From DASUAS01 sp036502765 (GTDB lineage: Bacteria; Actinomycetota; Acidimicrobiia; IMCC26256; DASPTH01), in contig DASXXX010000082.1 of the NCBI GenBank assembly GCA_036502765.1, forward strand, positions 1 to 7,305: 7,305 nucleotides of DNA. The letters are read 5' to 3'. The notes below the pieces were generated by a model that saw nothing but the letters and a program-made list of their open reading frames with translations, ran no database searches and had not been told where the DNA came from. The position numbers were made by a program, and so were the translations under genes. Below, in pieces: positions 1 to 5,400 of this stretch. Position 1 is the first letter of the stretch. Each line of letters starts with the position of its first letter.

Positions 1-2
1 AC

Positions 3-155
3 CTCACCGTCGACGAGCTCGTGCTGTTCGTCGGGTTCGATTCATCCCGCGCCGACCGTCCCGCGTCGCTGCACGTGTCGTTCGAGGATCCGACGGTGCA
101 CGATCCGGTGCCGCGTGCGAGCATCGAGACCCGCTTCTTCGGCCTGTTCGAATAG
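3..155 (+). CDS. CmcJ/NvfI-like oxidoreductase, C-terminal fragment
   Basis: This is the last 50 codons of a gene that begins before the window, read in frame to a TAG stop at 153-155. The pattern is a hydrophobic strand (LVLFVGFDS), then HVSFEDPT, a proline-containing linker, and RASIETRFFGLF at the end. From memory this resembles the tail of the CmcJ/NvfI family, whose members end with a HTAFDDPT-like block followed by RESIEVR and an aromatic strand. Family members are oxygenases or hydroxylases of secondary metabolism, and many bacterial homologues are uncharacterised. The catalytic part lies outside the window, so activity cannot be judged. The gene converges on the VOC gene with one base between the two stop codons. 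The reading frame is secure; the family call is moderate. Confidence 0.6.
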   Translation, partial: LTVDELVLFVGFDSSRADRPASLHVSFEDPTVHDPVPRASIETRFFGLFE

Positions 156-156
156 C

Positions 157-978
157 TCAGGGCGTCGCGAACTCGAAGATCACGCCGCGGTTGTGCACGG
201 CGGGAATGGCGAAGGTGTCGGGGGCGGTGCCGAGCACGACCTCGATGCCGCCGGCAGCGACGTGCTTGCGAGCGCGGTCGAGGTCGGTCACGGTGAACAC
301 CGTCGACCGGATGCCTTCGCCGTGTGCCTGCAGGTGTTCCTGGAGCGGTCCGTCGCCGTCGGGCGCGACGAGCTCGAGGACGGCGCCGCCCACGAGCAGG
401 CCCACTCCCGTCGCTGCGAGCGAGTCACGCTGCGCTTCGTAGAGGACCTCGTGGTGGAGGACCGCCTGGAAGTCGGCGAGCGCGGTCGCCAGGTCGGCCA
501 CGGCCACCGTGTAGCCACGCAATCCCGTGAAGCCGATCGGGTGCTCGTCACGCCAGTACGTCGCCGGCGGCATCGGTCGGTCGAGGAGGTCCTCGTTGTC
601 GTGGAACGAGTCGTCGAAGAACTCGAGCGAGACGCCGTGGCAGTCGGCGGGGTGCGCGTGCACGGCGACGTCGAGGTCACGGGCGATGCGGATGCCGCGA
701 GCGGCGAGCGTCTCCCTGACGGGCGCGATGTCGGCGACCTGGTACTCGACGCCGAGGTAGTGGGGCCCGTAGCGCGTGTGCAGGAAGAACTCGTTGGGCA
801 CGAAGATCTCGAAGAGCACGCCACCGACGTCGATGAGGCACGCATGCCACGTCGGTTGGAGTCGGTCGAACACCACGACGCCACCGAACAGCTCGCGGTA
901 GTGGTCGACCGTCGCCTTGTAGTCCTCGTGCACGATGTTGAGGTGCTCGACGCGCAGTGAACGGATCGGGTTCGACAC
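157..978 (-). CDS. Two-domain VOC (glyoxalase/bleomycin resistance/dioxygenase) protein
   Basis: This 273-aa protein is built from four beta-alpha-beta-beta-beta modules, giving two vicinal oxygen chelate domains (about residues 8-122 and 153-271). In the first domain I see candidate metal ligands: H12 in VEHLNIV, E57 in LFEIF, H73 in GPHYLGVEYQV and E119 in SLEF. In the second domain the first-strand His is replaced by a Tyr (LRGYTVAV) while E202 and E269 remain, so the N-terminal domain probably carries the metal site. VOC enzymes include extradiol dioxygenases, glyoxalases and lyases; the substrate here cannot be told. I chose the GTG at 978 because the homology starts a few residues later. 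The ATG at 1041 would add 21 residues of arginine-rich, unlikely sequence running into the divergent gene region. No good Shine-Dalgarno precedes the GTG, so the message may be leaderless. Confidence 0.85.
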   Translation of the reverse strand: MSNPIRSLRVEHLNIVHEDYKATVDHYRELFGGVVVFDRLQPTWHACLIDVGGVLFEIFVPNEFFLHTRYGPHYLGVEYQVADIAPVRETLAARGIRIARDLDVAVHAHPADCHGVSLEFFDDSFHDNEDLLDRPMPPATYWRDEHPIGFTGLRGYTVAVADLATALADFQAVLHHEVLYEAQRDSLAATGVGLLVGGAVLELVAPDGDGPLQEHLQAHGEGIRSTVFTVTDLDRARKHVAAGGIEVVLGTAPDTFAIPAVHNRGVIFEFATP

Positions 979-1049
979 GCGCCGAGTGTCCCACACGACG
1001 CGTGACCATCCTTGCGTCGCGGGCCTCGACCCTGCGCACACTGGAATGC
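979..1049. promoter_or_regulatory. Divergent intergenic region between the VOC gene and the Ddn-like gene
   Basis: This gap of about 71 bp separates two divergently read genes and must hold both promoters if the chosen starts are right. On the minus strand GACACT lies 6 nt before the GTG at 978. On the plus strand CACACT lies 8 nt before the ATG at 1050. Either could be a weak -10 element giving a leaderless or near-leaderless transcript. I see no convincing -35 for either, and no obvious palindromic operator. Confidence 0.3.
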
Positions 1050-1787
1050 ATGTCGGCGCTGGAGACGAGTGGCAGCACCAGCGCCGCGGTGTGGGACGAA
1101 GAGAGGGTCGCCTCGGCGCGCGACGACCCCGAGGGTCGCATGGCGTTGATGGCGCGCTGCTACGGGGTGATCACTCCGCGGTTGCAGCAGGTCTACGAGT
1201 GGTCGGCGCACGAGTTGGGCGTGCCGGGACTGCCCGGGTGCGTGCGCGATGGCGCGCTGACGTACGCGTGGCCGTACGAGGAACGCGACGTGTGGCGTGC
1301 GCCAGACTCGATGCTCGTCCGGGTGATGCGCCAGATGCTCCCACCCGCACGGAAGGAGGCGGCCATGGCCGACGACAACCCCGAGACGAAGAAGACACGA
1401 CGCATCCGGTGGGTGCAGCGCCACCTCGTGAACCCGCCGGCGAAGGTGGCGGTGTGGTGCGGGTTGGTGCCGGGCTTCGTGCTCGTCGAGACCGTCGGGC
1501 GAAAGAGCGGCGAGCGACGGCTCAACGTCGTCGGCATGAAGACCGAGGGCGACACCGGTTGGGTGATCGCCGAGTACGGACGCCGCGCCGGCTACGTGAA
1601 CAACCTCGAAGCGAACCCCGACGTGCGCGTCCGCATGCACCGCCGTTGGCGCAACGCGCAGGCGCGCATCCTGGACGACGACGATCCGCAGGCGCGGCTC
1701 GAGTCGTTCCACCGACGCTCGCACGAAGCCGCGGTCCGCCAGTTCGGCACCGAACTGCTGACCATCCAGTTCGAGTTCCGTGACTGA
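1050..1787 (+). CDS. Deazaflavin (F420)-dependent nitroreductase/quinone reductase (Ddn family) with an unusual N-terminal extension
   Basis: The C-terminal 140 aa (from ATG 1365) form a Ddn-family split beta-barrel: an amphipathic start, then VETVGRKSGERR, matching the family's TxGRxSG F420-phosphate-binding signature, then strands ending LLTIQFEFRD. In family members F420H2 serves to reduce quinones or nitro compounds, often at the membrane. Family length is about 130-160 aa. Here the same frame stays open for a further 105 codons upstream. That stretch has a coding pattern by hand count: about 90% G/C at third positions and only about 54% at second positions. It is rich in Trp, Tyr and Met, and I do not recognise it. 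The product is therefore either a 245-aa fusion or a 140-aa reductase started at 1365 behind an unidentified segment. ATG 1050 has a weak upstream GGA; ATG 1140 has GAGGG 4 nt upstream and is an alternative. The reductase call is firm; the start is not. Confidence 0.8.
   Translation: MSALETSGSTSAAVWDEERVASARDDPEGRMALMARCYGVITPRLQQVYEWSAHELGVPGLPGCVRDGALTYAWPYEERDVWRAPDSMLVRVMRQMLPPARKEAAMADDNPETKKTRRIRWVQRHLVNPPAKVAVWCGLVPGFVLVETVGRKSGERRLNVVGMKTEGDTGWVIAEYGRRAGYVNNLEANPDVRVRMHRRWRNAQARILDDDDPQARLESFHRRSHEAAVRQFGTELLTIQFEFRD
1353..1367 (+). promoter_or_regulatory. Strong internal ribosome binding site and ATG at the start of the Ddn domain
   Basis: AAGGAGG at 1353-1359 lies 5 nt before ATG 1365-1367 and is one of the best Shine-Dalgarno matches in the window. 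It sits exactly where a normal-length Ddn protein would begin (MADDNPETKK...). It supports independent translation of a 140-aa reductase, alone or alongside a longer protein from upstream. Confidence 0.7.
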
Positions 1788-1793
1788 CGCGGA

Positions 1794-2099
1794 CTACTGA
1801 ACTTCGCTGACCACCGACTTCATCGTGCCGGCCGGGTAGTTCGGCATGTCGGCCATCGTCGCCTTGCCTTCCGTGCTGGCGAAGGCGGCGTGCATCGCGG
1901 CTTCGTCGTCGAAGGTCATCGAGATCGACCAGAACACGTCGGGCTCGGAGCCGTCGAAGTTCGTCAACGCACGCCCGTACTCGAACGCCCGCAGACCGGG
2001 CAGCGCCTGCACCAGCGGGACGTGCACGTTCACGTAGTGCTGCACGAACGCATCGGCGTCCACGGGATCGGAGAAGTTGATCGTGATCTTCACCGGCAT
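1794..2099 (-). CDS. EthD-like ferredoxin-fold protein
   Basis: This 101-aa protein begins MPVKITINFSDP and carries HYVNVHVPLVQALPGL (residues 21-36). That is the Y/F-x3-H-x-P-L-x3-LPGL block typical of EthD/dimeric alpha-beta barrel proteins, with H26 the conserved His. The end (MADMPNYPAGTMKSVVSEV) is also like EthD-family proteins. EthD was first described beside the cytochrome P450 that degrades ethyl tert-butyl ether. Most relatives have unknown roles, and some are cyclases or decarboxylases of small aromatic products. No Shine-Dalgarno is seen. TACACA (minus strand, 2111-2106) ends 6 nt before the ATG, so a leaderless start is possible. The start lies 36 bp after the stop of the DHFR-like gene on the same strand, so read-through from the ArsR operon is also possible. 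The stop is 6 bp from the convergent Ddn gene's stop. Confidence 0.85.
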   Translation of the reverse strand: MPVKITINFSDPVDADAFVQHYVNVHVPLVQALPGLRAFEYGRALTNFDGSEPDVFWSISMTFDDEAAMHAAFASTEGKATMADMPNYPAGTMKSVVSEVQ

Positions 2100-2135
2100 C
2101 GCAGGTGTGTATCACGATTTCCCGGGCGGCTCCGG

Positions 2136-2783
2136 TCAGCGGCGCCAGAAGAGGAGGTGGGTCACACCGCTCCTCGGACTGGGCACCACGTCGAGCTCGA
2201 ACCGGTCGAGCAGCTCCTCGTGCGACGACCAGAGCCGTTCGCCGCGCTCGAGGTCCAACGGTGCGACGGCGATGTGCATCGTGTCGACGAGGTCGGCGTC
2301 GAGGAACTCGCGCACCGTCGCGACTCCGCCGCCGAGACGCACGTCCTTGCCGTCGGCTGCTGCCTTCGCCTGGCGCAACGCGTCCTCGGGCGTGGTGTCG
2401 AGGAAGTGGAACGTGGTGTCCGACAACGCGTACGACGGACGGACGTGGTGCGTGAGCACGAACACGGGAGTGTGGAACGGTGGCACGTCGCCCCACCAGC
2501 CCTTCCACTCCTCGTCGTTCCGCGGGCCACGCTGCGGACCGAACTTGTTACGGCCCATGATCTCGGCACCGATGTTGTTGCCGAAGTCGCGTGTGAAGTA
2601 GTCGTCGAGACCACGCGTGCCGCCCGGGTCTGTGCGGTTCGGCCAACTCGCGGTCGCACCCGCCCACGACATCAGCGCGGAGGGATCGGCGTGACCGAAC
2701 GGTTGCTCGAGGCTCTGGCCCTCACCCGCACCGAAGCCATCGCGCGACACCACGAAGTTCTGGACCTTCAGCAGCTGCGTCAT
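2136..2783 (-). CDS. Dihydrofolate reductase/RibD C-terminal-like reductase
   Basis: This 215-aa protein belongs to the RibD-C/DHFR-like fold group of probable NADPH-dependent reductases. Visible family features are the first strand KVQNFVVSRDGF (residues 6-17), IMGRNKFGPQRGP (75-87, the position of the MGRxTY-like helix start), a strand-helix unit around PVFVLTHH (106-113), and the nucleotide-binding loop RLGGGVATVREFL (149-161), followed by HIAVAPLDL. It lacks the deaminase domain of true RibD, and its substrate is unknown; it is unlikely to be the housekeeping folA. The ATG at 2783 shares its A with the TGA stop of the SRPBCC gene upstream (TGATG), implying translational coupling. GGAGG lies about 10 nt before the ATG. 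The longer upstream open frame in this phase is antisense-like and was not used. Confidence 0.88.
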   Translation of the reverse strand: MTQLLKVQNFVVSRDGFGAGEGQSLEQPFGHADPSALMSWAGATASWPNRTDPGGTRGLDDYFTRDFGNNIGAEIMGRNKFGPQRGPRNDEEWKGWWGDVPPFHTPVFVLTHHVRPSYALSDTTFHFLDTTPEDALRQAKAAADGKDVRLGGGVATVREFLDADLVDTMHIAVAPLDLERGERLWSSHEELLDRFELDVVPSPRSGVTHLLFWRR

Positions 2784-3241
2784 CAGAGCGACGCCTCCAG
2801 CTGCTTCAGCAGTCCGATGGTCCCCTCTTCGCGGCTCGCGTTCGCCGCGTCGCCGTCCTCGAAGTACGCGCCCTGCTCGGTGAACACGATGCGCGTCGCG
2901 GCGCCGTCGTCGACCGCGTCGAGCTCGATCGTGGTGACCGACACCGACAAGCGCACGTCGTCGTGGTACATGACGTACGAGTAGACGATCTGCGCGTCGG
3001 CTTCGATGACGTGGTAGTCGGCCTCGAAACGGCTGCTCCACTCCCCCGGCACTTCGCCGGCTGCGGTCTCGTGACCACCCTCGCGGAAGTCGAGCGTCCG
3101 GACCGTCGGCGCCCAGTCGTCGGGGCCGTGGAACCACCTGGCCTTCAGATCGGCATCGGCGAACGCGGCGAACACGCGCGCCGGCGGCGCGGGGAACGTG
3201 CGCTCCACCGAGAACGACGCATGGGTGATGGGTGCAGTCAT
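2783..3241 (-). CDS. SRPBCC family protein (AHSA1/START-like domain)
   Basis: This 152-aa single-domain protein has the helix-grip AHSA1 pattern: an opening strand SVERTFPAPPARVFAAFADADLKARWF (residues 11-37), the aromatic WFHGP block, a basic-acidic hairpin (LDFREGGHE), YSYVMYHDDVRLSVSVTTIEL, and a C-terminal helix GTIGLLKQLEASL. Such domains bind hydrophobic ligands in a cavity or act as Hsp90-activator-like partners. Actinobacterial copies beside an ArsR regulator are common and of unknown ligand. The ATG at 3241 overlaps the ArsR stop (ATGA) and follows GAGGAG by 8 nt on the minus strand. This makes it far better than the ATG 37 codons upstream, whose added sequence reads through the ArsR gene. 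Confidence 0.9.
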   Translation of the reverse strand: MTAPITHASFSVERTFPAPPARVFAAFADADLKARWFHGPDDWAPTVRTLDFREGGHETAAGEVPGEWSSRFEADYHVIEADAQIVYSYVMYHDDVRLSVSVTTIELDAVDDGAATRIVFTEQGAYFEDGDAANASREEGTIGLLKQLEASL

Positions 3242-3585
3242 GTGGTCACTCCTCTTTTCTTGCGAGTCGATGGTTCGAGGTTCGGTTCGGCCAGCACCGC
3301 GGTGAGGCGGTCGAGTTGCTTCTCGACGCGGGTCCGTCGCGCGGCCAGCCACGCTTCCGCGGTGCGGAGCCCCGCGGGGTCGACCTGCACCGTGCGCACG
3401 CGGCCGATCTTCTGCGTGGTCACGAGCCCAGCCGCCTCGAGCACCTGCACGTGCTGGACGACGGCGGCCAGGGTCATGGCGAAGGGCTTCGCCAACTCGC
3501 TCACCGACGCGGGACCGTCACAGAGCCGTTCGACGACGGCCCGGCGGGTCGGATCGGCGAGCGCTTGGAACGCCTGGTCGAGCAT
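3238..3585 (-). CDS. ArsR-family winged-helix transcriptional regulator
   Basis: This 115-aa DNA-binding repressor opens with MLDQAFQALADPTRRAVVERL, the classic ArsR start. A helix-turn-helix follows at about residues 26-55 (SVSELAKPF...VVQHVQVLEAAGLV), then the wing KIGRVRTVQVDPAGL and a dimerisation helix rich in Arg and Leu. The only cysteine visible is C22. The ELCVCDL-type metal-binding helix of ArsR/SmtB sensors is absent, so metal sensing at that site is unlikely. It probably responds to a small molecule or acts as an autorepressor, as proposed for other ArsR-SRPBCC pairs. I chose ATG 3585 because the family consensus begins there; TTG 3615 would add ten residues including two Cys and run towards the operator. 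It is the first gene of the operon. Confidence 0.9.
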   Translation of the reverse strand: MLDQAFQALADPTRRAVVERLCDGPASVSELAKPFAMTLAAVVQHVQVLEAAGLVTTQKIGRVRTVQVDPAGLRTAEAWLAARRTRVEKQLDRLTAVLAEPNLEPSTRKKRGVTT

Positions 3586-3593
3586 GCCGGCCC

Positions 3594-3622
3594 AGCATGG
3601 CGGATGGCAGCGCAACAGTCAA
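3594..3622 (-). promoter_or_regulatory. Predicted promoter of the arsR operon (-35 TTGACT, -10 CATGCT)
   Basis: Reading the minus strand, TTGACT (3622-3617, five of six matches to TTGACA) is followed after 17 nt by CATGCT (3599-3594, a weak -10). The ATG at 3585 begins 8 nt beyond the -10, which would place the transcript start at or next to the ATG. A leaderless message fits the lack of a Shine-Dalgarno. The -35 and its spacing are good; the -10 is poor. Confidence 0.45.
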
Positions 3623-3634
3623 GTCATTACTTGA
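3619..3634. promoter_or_regulatory. Inverted repeat, probable ArsR operator
   Basis: This is a perfect palindrome, TCAAGT-CATT-ACTTGA, with 6-bp arms and a 4-bp spacer, in the divergent gap between arsR and the LCP gene. It overlaps the predicted -35 of arsR (3617-3622), so bound protein would block RNA polymerase. Winged-helix dimers of the ArsR family bind sites of about this size and shape. The TCAAG/CTTGA core is A/T-richer than its surroundings. Confidence 0.6.
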
Positions 3635-3710
3635 GTATTCCGCCGGGCGCGAGCAAAAACTGACGTTGCGACAAGGTTCGAGCGGAAGGCGTGCGCTCTA
3701 CCGTCTCGGC

Positions 3711-4763
3711 GTGGTTCGCAGCCCATGGTCGCGTCGGCGGAAGTGGGCGACCGCGATCGTCGTGGTCGCGGTGGTCGCCGTGCTCGCGGTCGCCATCCCA
3801 CTCGTCACTGCTGCGCTGCTGTGGAACCGGATCGGACGCGTCCCGGTGCACCTGGCGGGTTCGACGCCCGGAGGGACGACCTACCTGCTGGTCGGCTCCG
3901 ACTCGCGCACCGGGAACATGAGCGCGGCGGACCGGGCCAGCTTCGGTGACGTCGCCCAGGCGCCGGGCCAGCACGCCGACCTCGTGCTGCTGCTCCGCGT
4001 CCCGGACGACGGGCGCGCGCCCCGCATCATGGCCGTCCCGCGTGACCTGCTCGTCGCGACCGGCCAGGGTGGGCTCGGCCGACTCGGACCAACCCTGAAC
4101 GACGGACCGCAGTCGCTCGTGAACTCCCTGTGCCGCACCCTCGGCGTCGGCGTCGACCACATGATGACGGTTCGCTTCCTGTCGTTCGTCGATCTGGTCG
4201 ACGCGGTCGGCGGCGTCGACGTGACGGTGCAGTACCCGGAGCGCGACACGGTGCTCGACCTCGAGCTCGGCGCCGGCACCCATCACCTCGACGGACGCAG
4301 CGCGCTCACGTACGTACGGGTCCGTCACCTCGAGGTCTTCCGTGACGGCGCGTGGCAACGCGACGTCGGCGCCGCGCTCGGCCGCGGGACGCGCGCGCAG
4401 GACCTGCTGACGCAGGTCGCGGCTGACGCGCCGTCACCGTTCTCCGATCCGTTCGGTGCGCTGCGCTTCGCGTGGAAGGCCACCGACGCGATCAGCGTCG
4501 ACGACTCGACCACCATGAGTGACGCACGCGGGATGTACGACGCGCTGCGCGAGCTCGGGAGCGCGCAGCGCTTGACGTTGCCCGTCGACTTCCGCGACGG
4601 CGACGTGCCGCTCGCGCAGTTGGAGCCCGCGGCGATCCCTGTCGTGCGCAGCTTCCAGGGCTTCGCCGAGCACGGTCCGTGTGCAGATCCTCAGATGCCC
4701 GTGGCCGATGGCACCGTGAGCCGTCCCGCCCGCGCACCTGTCGTGGACGCAAGGAACGCCTGA
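3711..4763 (+). CDS. LytR-CpsA-Psr (LCP) family cell-wall glycopolymer ligase
   Basis: This 350-aa membrane-anchored protein has a basic cytoplasmic tail (RSPWSRRRKW), one transmembrane segment at about residues 13-38, and then the extracytoplasmic LCP domain. Family blocks are YLLVGSDSRTGN (start of the domain), ADLVLLLRVPDDG, IMAVPRDLLV, VDHMMTVRFLSFVDLVDAVGGVDV, HLDGRSALTYVRVRHL and a final LGRGTRAQDLL. LCP enzymes move glycopolymers such as teichoic acids, arabinogalactan or capsule from lipid carriers to peptidoglycan. No LytR_C domain follows. Two blocks are divergent: the usual KINAA segment reads RLGPTLNDGP, and the usual RxxRQQ reads RGTRAQ. I chose GTG 3711, just before the basic tail. 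ATG 3597 would add 38 residues crossing the arsR promoter and palindrome. TACCGT (3699-3704), 6 nt before the GTG, could give a leaderless transcript. Confidence 0.88.
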   Translation: MVRSPWSRRRKWATAIVVVAVVAVLAVAIPLVTAALLWNRIGRVPVHLAGSTPGGTTYLLVGSDSRTGNMSAADRASFGDVAQAPGQHADLVLLLRVPDDGRAPRIMAVPRDLLVATGQGGLGRLGPTLNDGPQSLVNSLCRTLGVGVDHMMTVRFLSFVDLVDAVGGVDVTVQYPERDTVLDLELGAGTHHLDGRSALTYVRVRHLEVFRDGAWQRDVGAALGRGTRAQDLLTQVAADAPSPFSDPFGALRFAWKATDAISVDDSTTMSDARGMYDALRELGSAQRLTLPVDFRDGDVPLAQLEPAAIPVVRSFQGFAEHGPCADPQMPVADGTVSRPARAPVVDARNA

Positions 4764-4890
4764 CCCGACAGCAACCCCGAAGTGGACCAAGGGCCCTATC
4801 GGGCGGATTCGGACCTCCGTACCGTCGACATCGGATCCGGTCCACCGGACCGTCGTGCAGGGTCCACACGTCCATACGGAAGGAAGACTC
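4764..4890 (+). promoter_or_regulatory. Leader region of the secreted-protein gene
   Basis: This 127-bp gap between two same-strand genes is long enough for its own promoter. It contains a 6-bp hairpin, CGGTCC-ACC-GGACCG (4838-4852), and a ribosome binding site GGAAGGA (4878-4884) 6 nt before ATG 4891. TACCGT at 4820-4825 could be a -10, but no matching -35 is clear. No terminator with a T run is seen after the LCP gene, so co-transcription is possible. Confidence 0.35.
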
Positions 4891-5334
4891 ATGAGACGAC
4901 CGCTCGCGGGGCTCGCTGCCGGCATTCTGGCCGCGACTGGGCTCGCGCTCTCCACCACCTCCGCCACCGCGCAGGAGGGACCACCGCCTCCGGCAACCGT
5001 GGCACCCGCAACGGAGGCCGCCGAAGCACCACTCCCCGTCGTCAACCCGACGTCGGGCCCGGTCGGTACGGACATCTCGGTGACGGTGCCCGGCTGCGAA
5101 GGATTCGTGTCGGCTGCGTTCGTCAACACCGACGGCGACCTCCTGGTGTTCAACGTGTCGAGCGGCGACACGACGCACCTCGTCGTTCCGGCCGAAGCCA
5201 CACCCGGCACATACGTCGTCGCCGCCGGCTGTGACGTGTACACGGAGAACGACGTCAACGGTGTCGAGTTCACGGTGACCCCGACCTCGTCGGCTGCGTC
5301 ACCGATCGTGGCGACTCCCCACGTCACCGGATAG
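4891..5334 (+). CDS. Small secreted protein with an Ig-like/IPT-like domain
   Basis: This 147-aa protein has a clear Sec signal peptide: MRRP, a hydrophobic core (LAGLAAGILAATGLAL) and an AxA-type site (SATA before QEG) predicting cleavage after residue 27. A short Pro/Ala/Glu linker follows (about 28-48). Then comes one beta-rich domain opening VNPTSGPVGTDISVTVPGC and continuing to a TPGTYVVAAGC block and a VEFTVTP end strand. The NPTSGPVGT opening is typical of IPT/TIG or bacterial Ig-like repeats in exported actinobacterial proteins. Two cysteines (PGC and AGC) could form a disulfide outside the cell. No LPXTG sorting motif or C-terminal membrane anchor is seen, so it is likely released or loosely wall-bound. 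It starts at ATG 4891 behind GGAAGGA. The exact role is unknown; adjacency to the LCP gene suggests the cell envelope. Confidence 0.8.
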   Translation: MRRPLAGLAAGILAATGLALSTTSATAQEGPPPPATVAPATEAAEAPLPVVNPTSGPVGTDISVTVPGCEGFVSAAFVNTDGDLLVFNVSSGDTTHLVVPAEATPGTYVVAAGCDVYTENDVNGVEFTVTPTSSAASPIVATPHVTG

Positions 5335-5353
5335 CCGGAGAGGTGAACCAATC

Positions 5354-5396
5354 GAGCGGCCGGCCCCTGTTCGTGATGACGGGCGCCGGCCGACTC
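5354..5396. terminator. Strong GC-rich hairpin after the secreted-protein gene
   Basis: CGGCCGGCCCC (5357-5367) pairs with GGGCGCCGGCCG (5381-5392), giving 11 pairs with a single bulged C at 5384, and GAG/CTC can extend the base. The loop is about 13 nt. It lies 20 nt after the stop at 5334, in the gap between convergent transcripts, so it could end both. There is no T run, which is common for actinobacterial terminators but leaves termination unproven. Confidence 0.5.
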
Positions 5397-5400
5397 GCGC

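Noticed and set aside
115..960. Long plus-strand open frame antisense to the VOC gene
   Set aside because: It is rich in Val, Glu, Arg and Asp with no family pattern, and the opposite strand encodes a clear two-domain VOC protein; a typical high-GC shadow frame.
288..1724. 478-aa minus-strand open frame
   Set aside because: It crosses the VOC gene in another frame and the Ddn gene in antisense. Its sequence is Arg/Ser/Thr low-complexity, as expected for an out-of-frame reading.
2784..3137. N-terminal extension of the DHFR-like protein
   Set aside because: The upstream frame is Arg-rich out-of-frame reading of the SRPBCC gene; the TGATG overlap and family start point to 2783.
3597..3710. Upstream ATG for the LCP gene
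   Set aside because: The extra 38 residues run through the arsR promoter and palindrome, and precede the expected short basic tail and membrane segment; no ribosome binding site is present.
4838..4852. CGGTCC-ACC-GGACCG hairpin as a terminator or riboswitch
   Set aside because: Six base pairs with a 3-nt loop, no T run and no recognisable riboswitch core; kept only as a note in the leader region.
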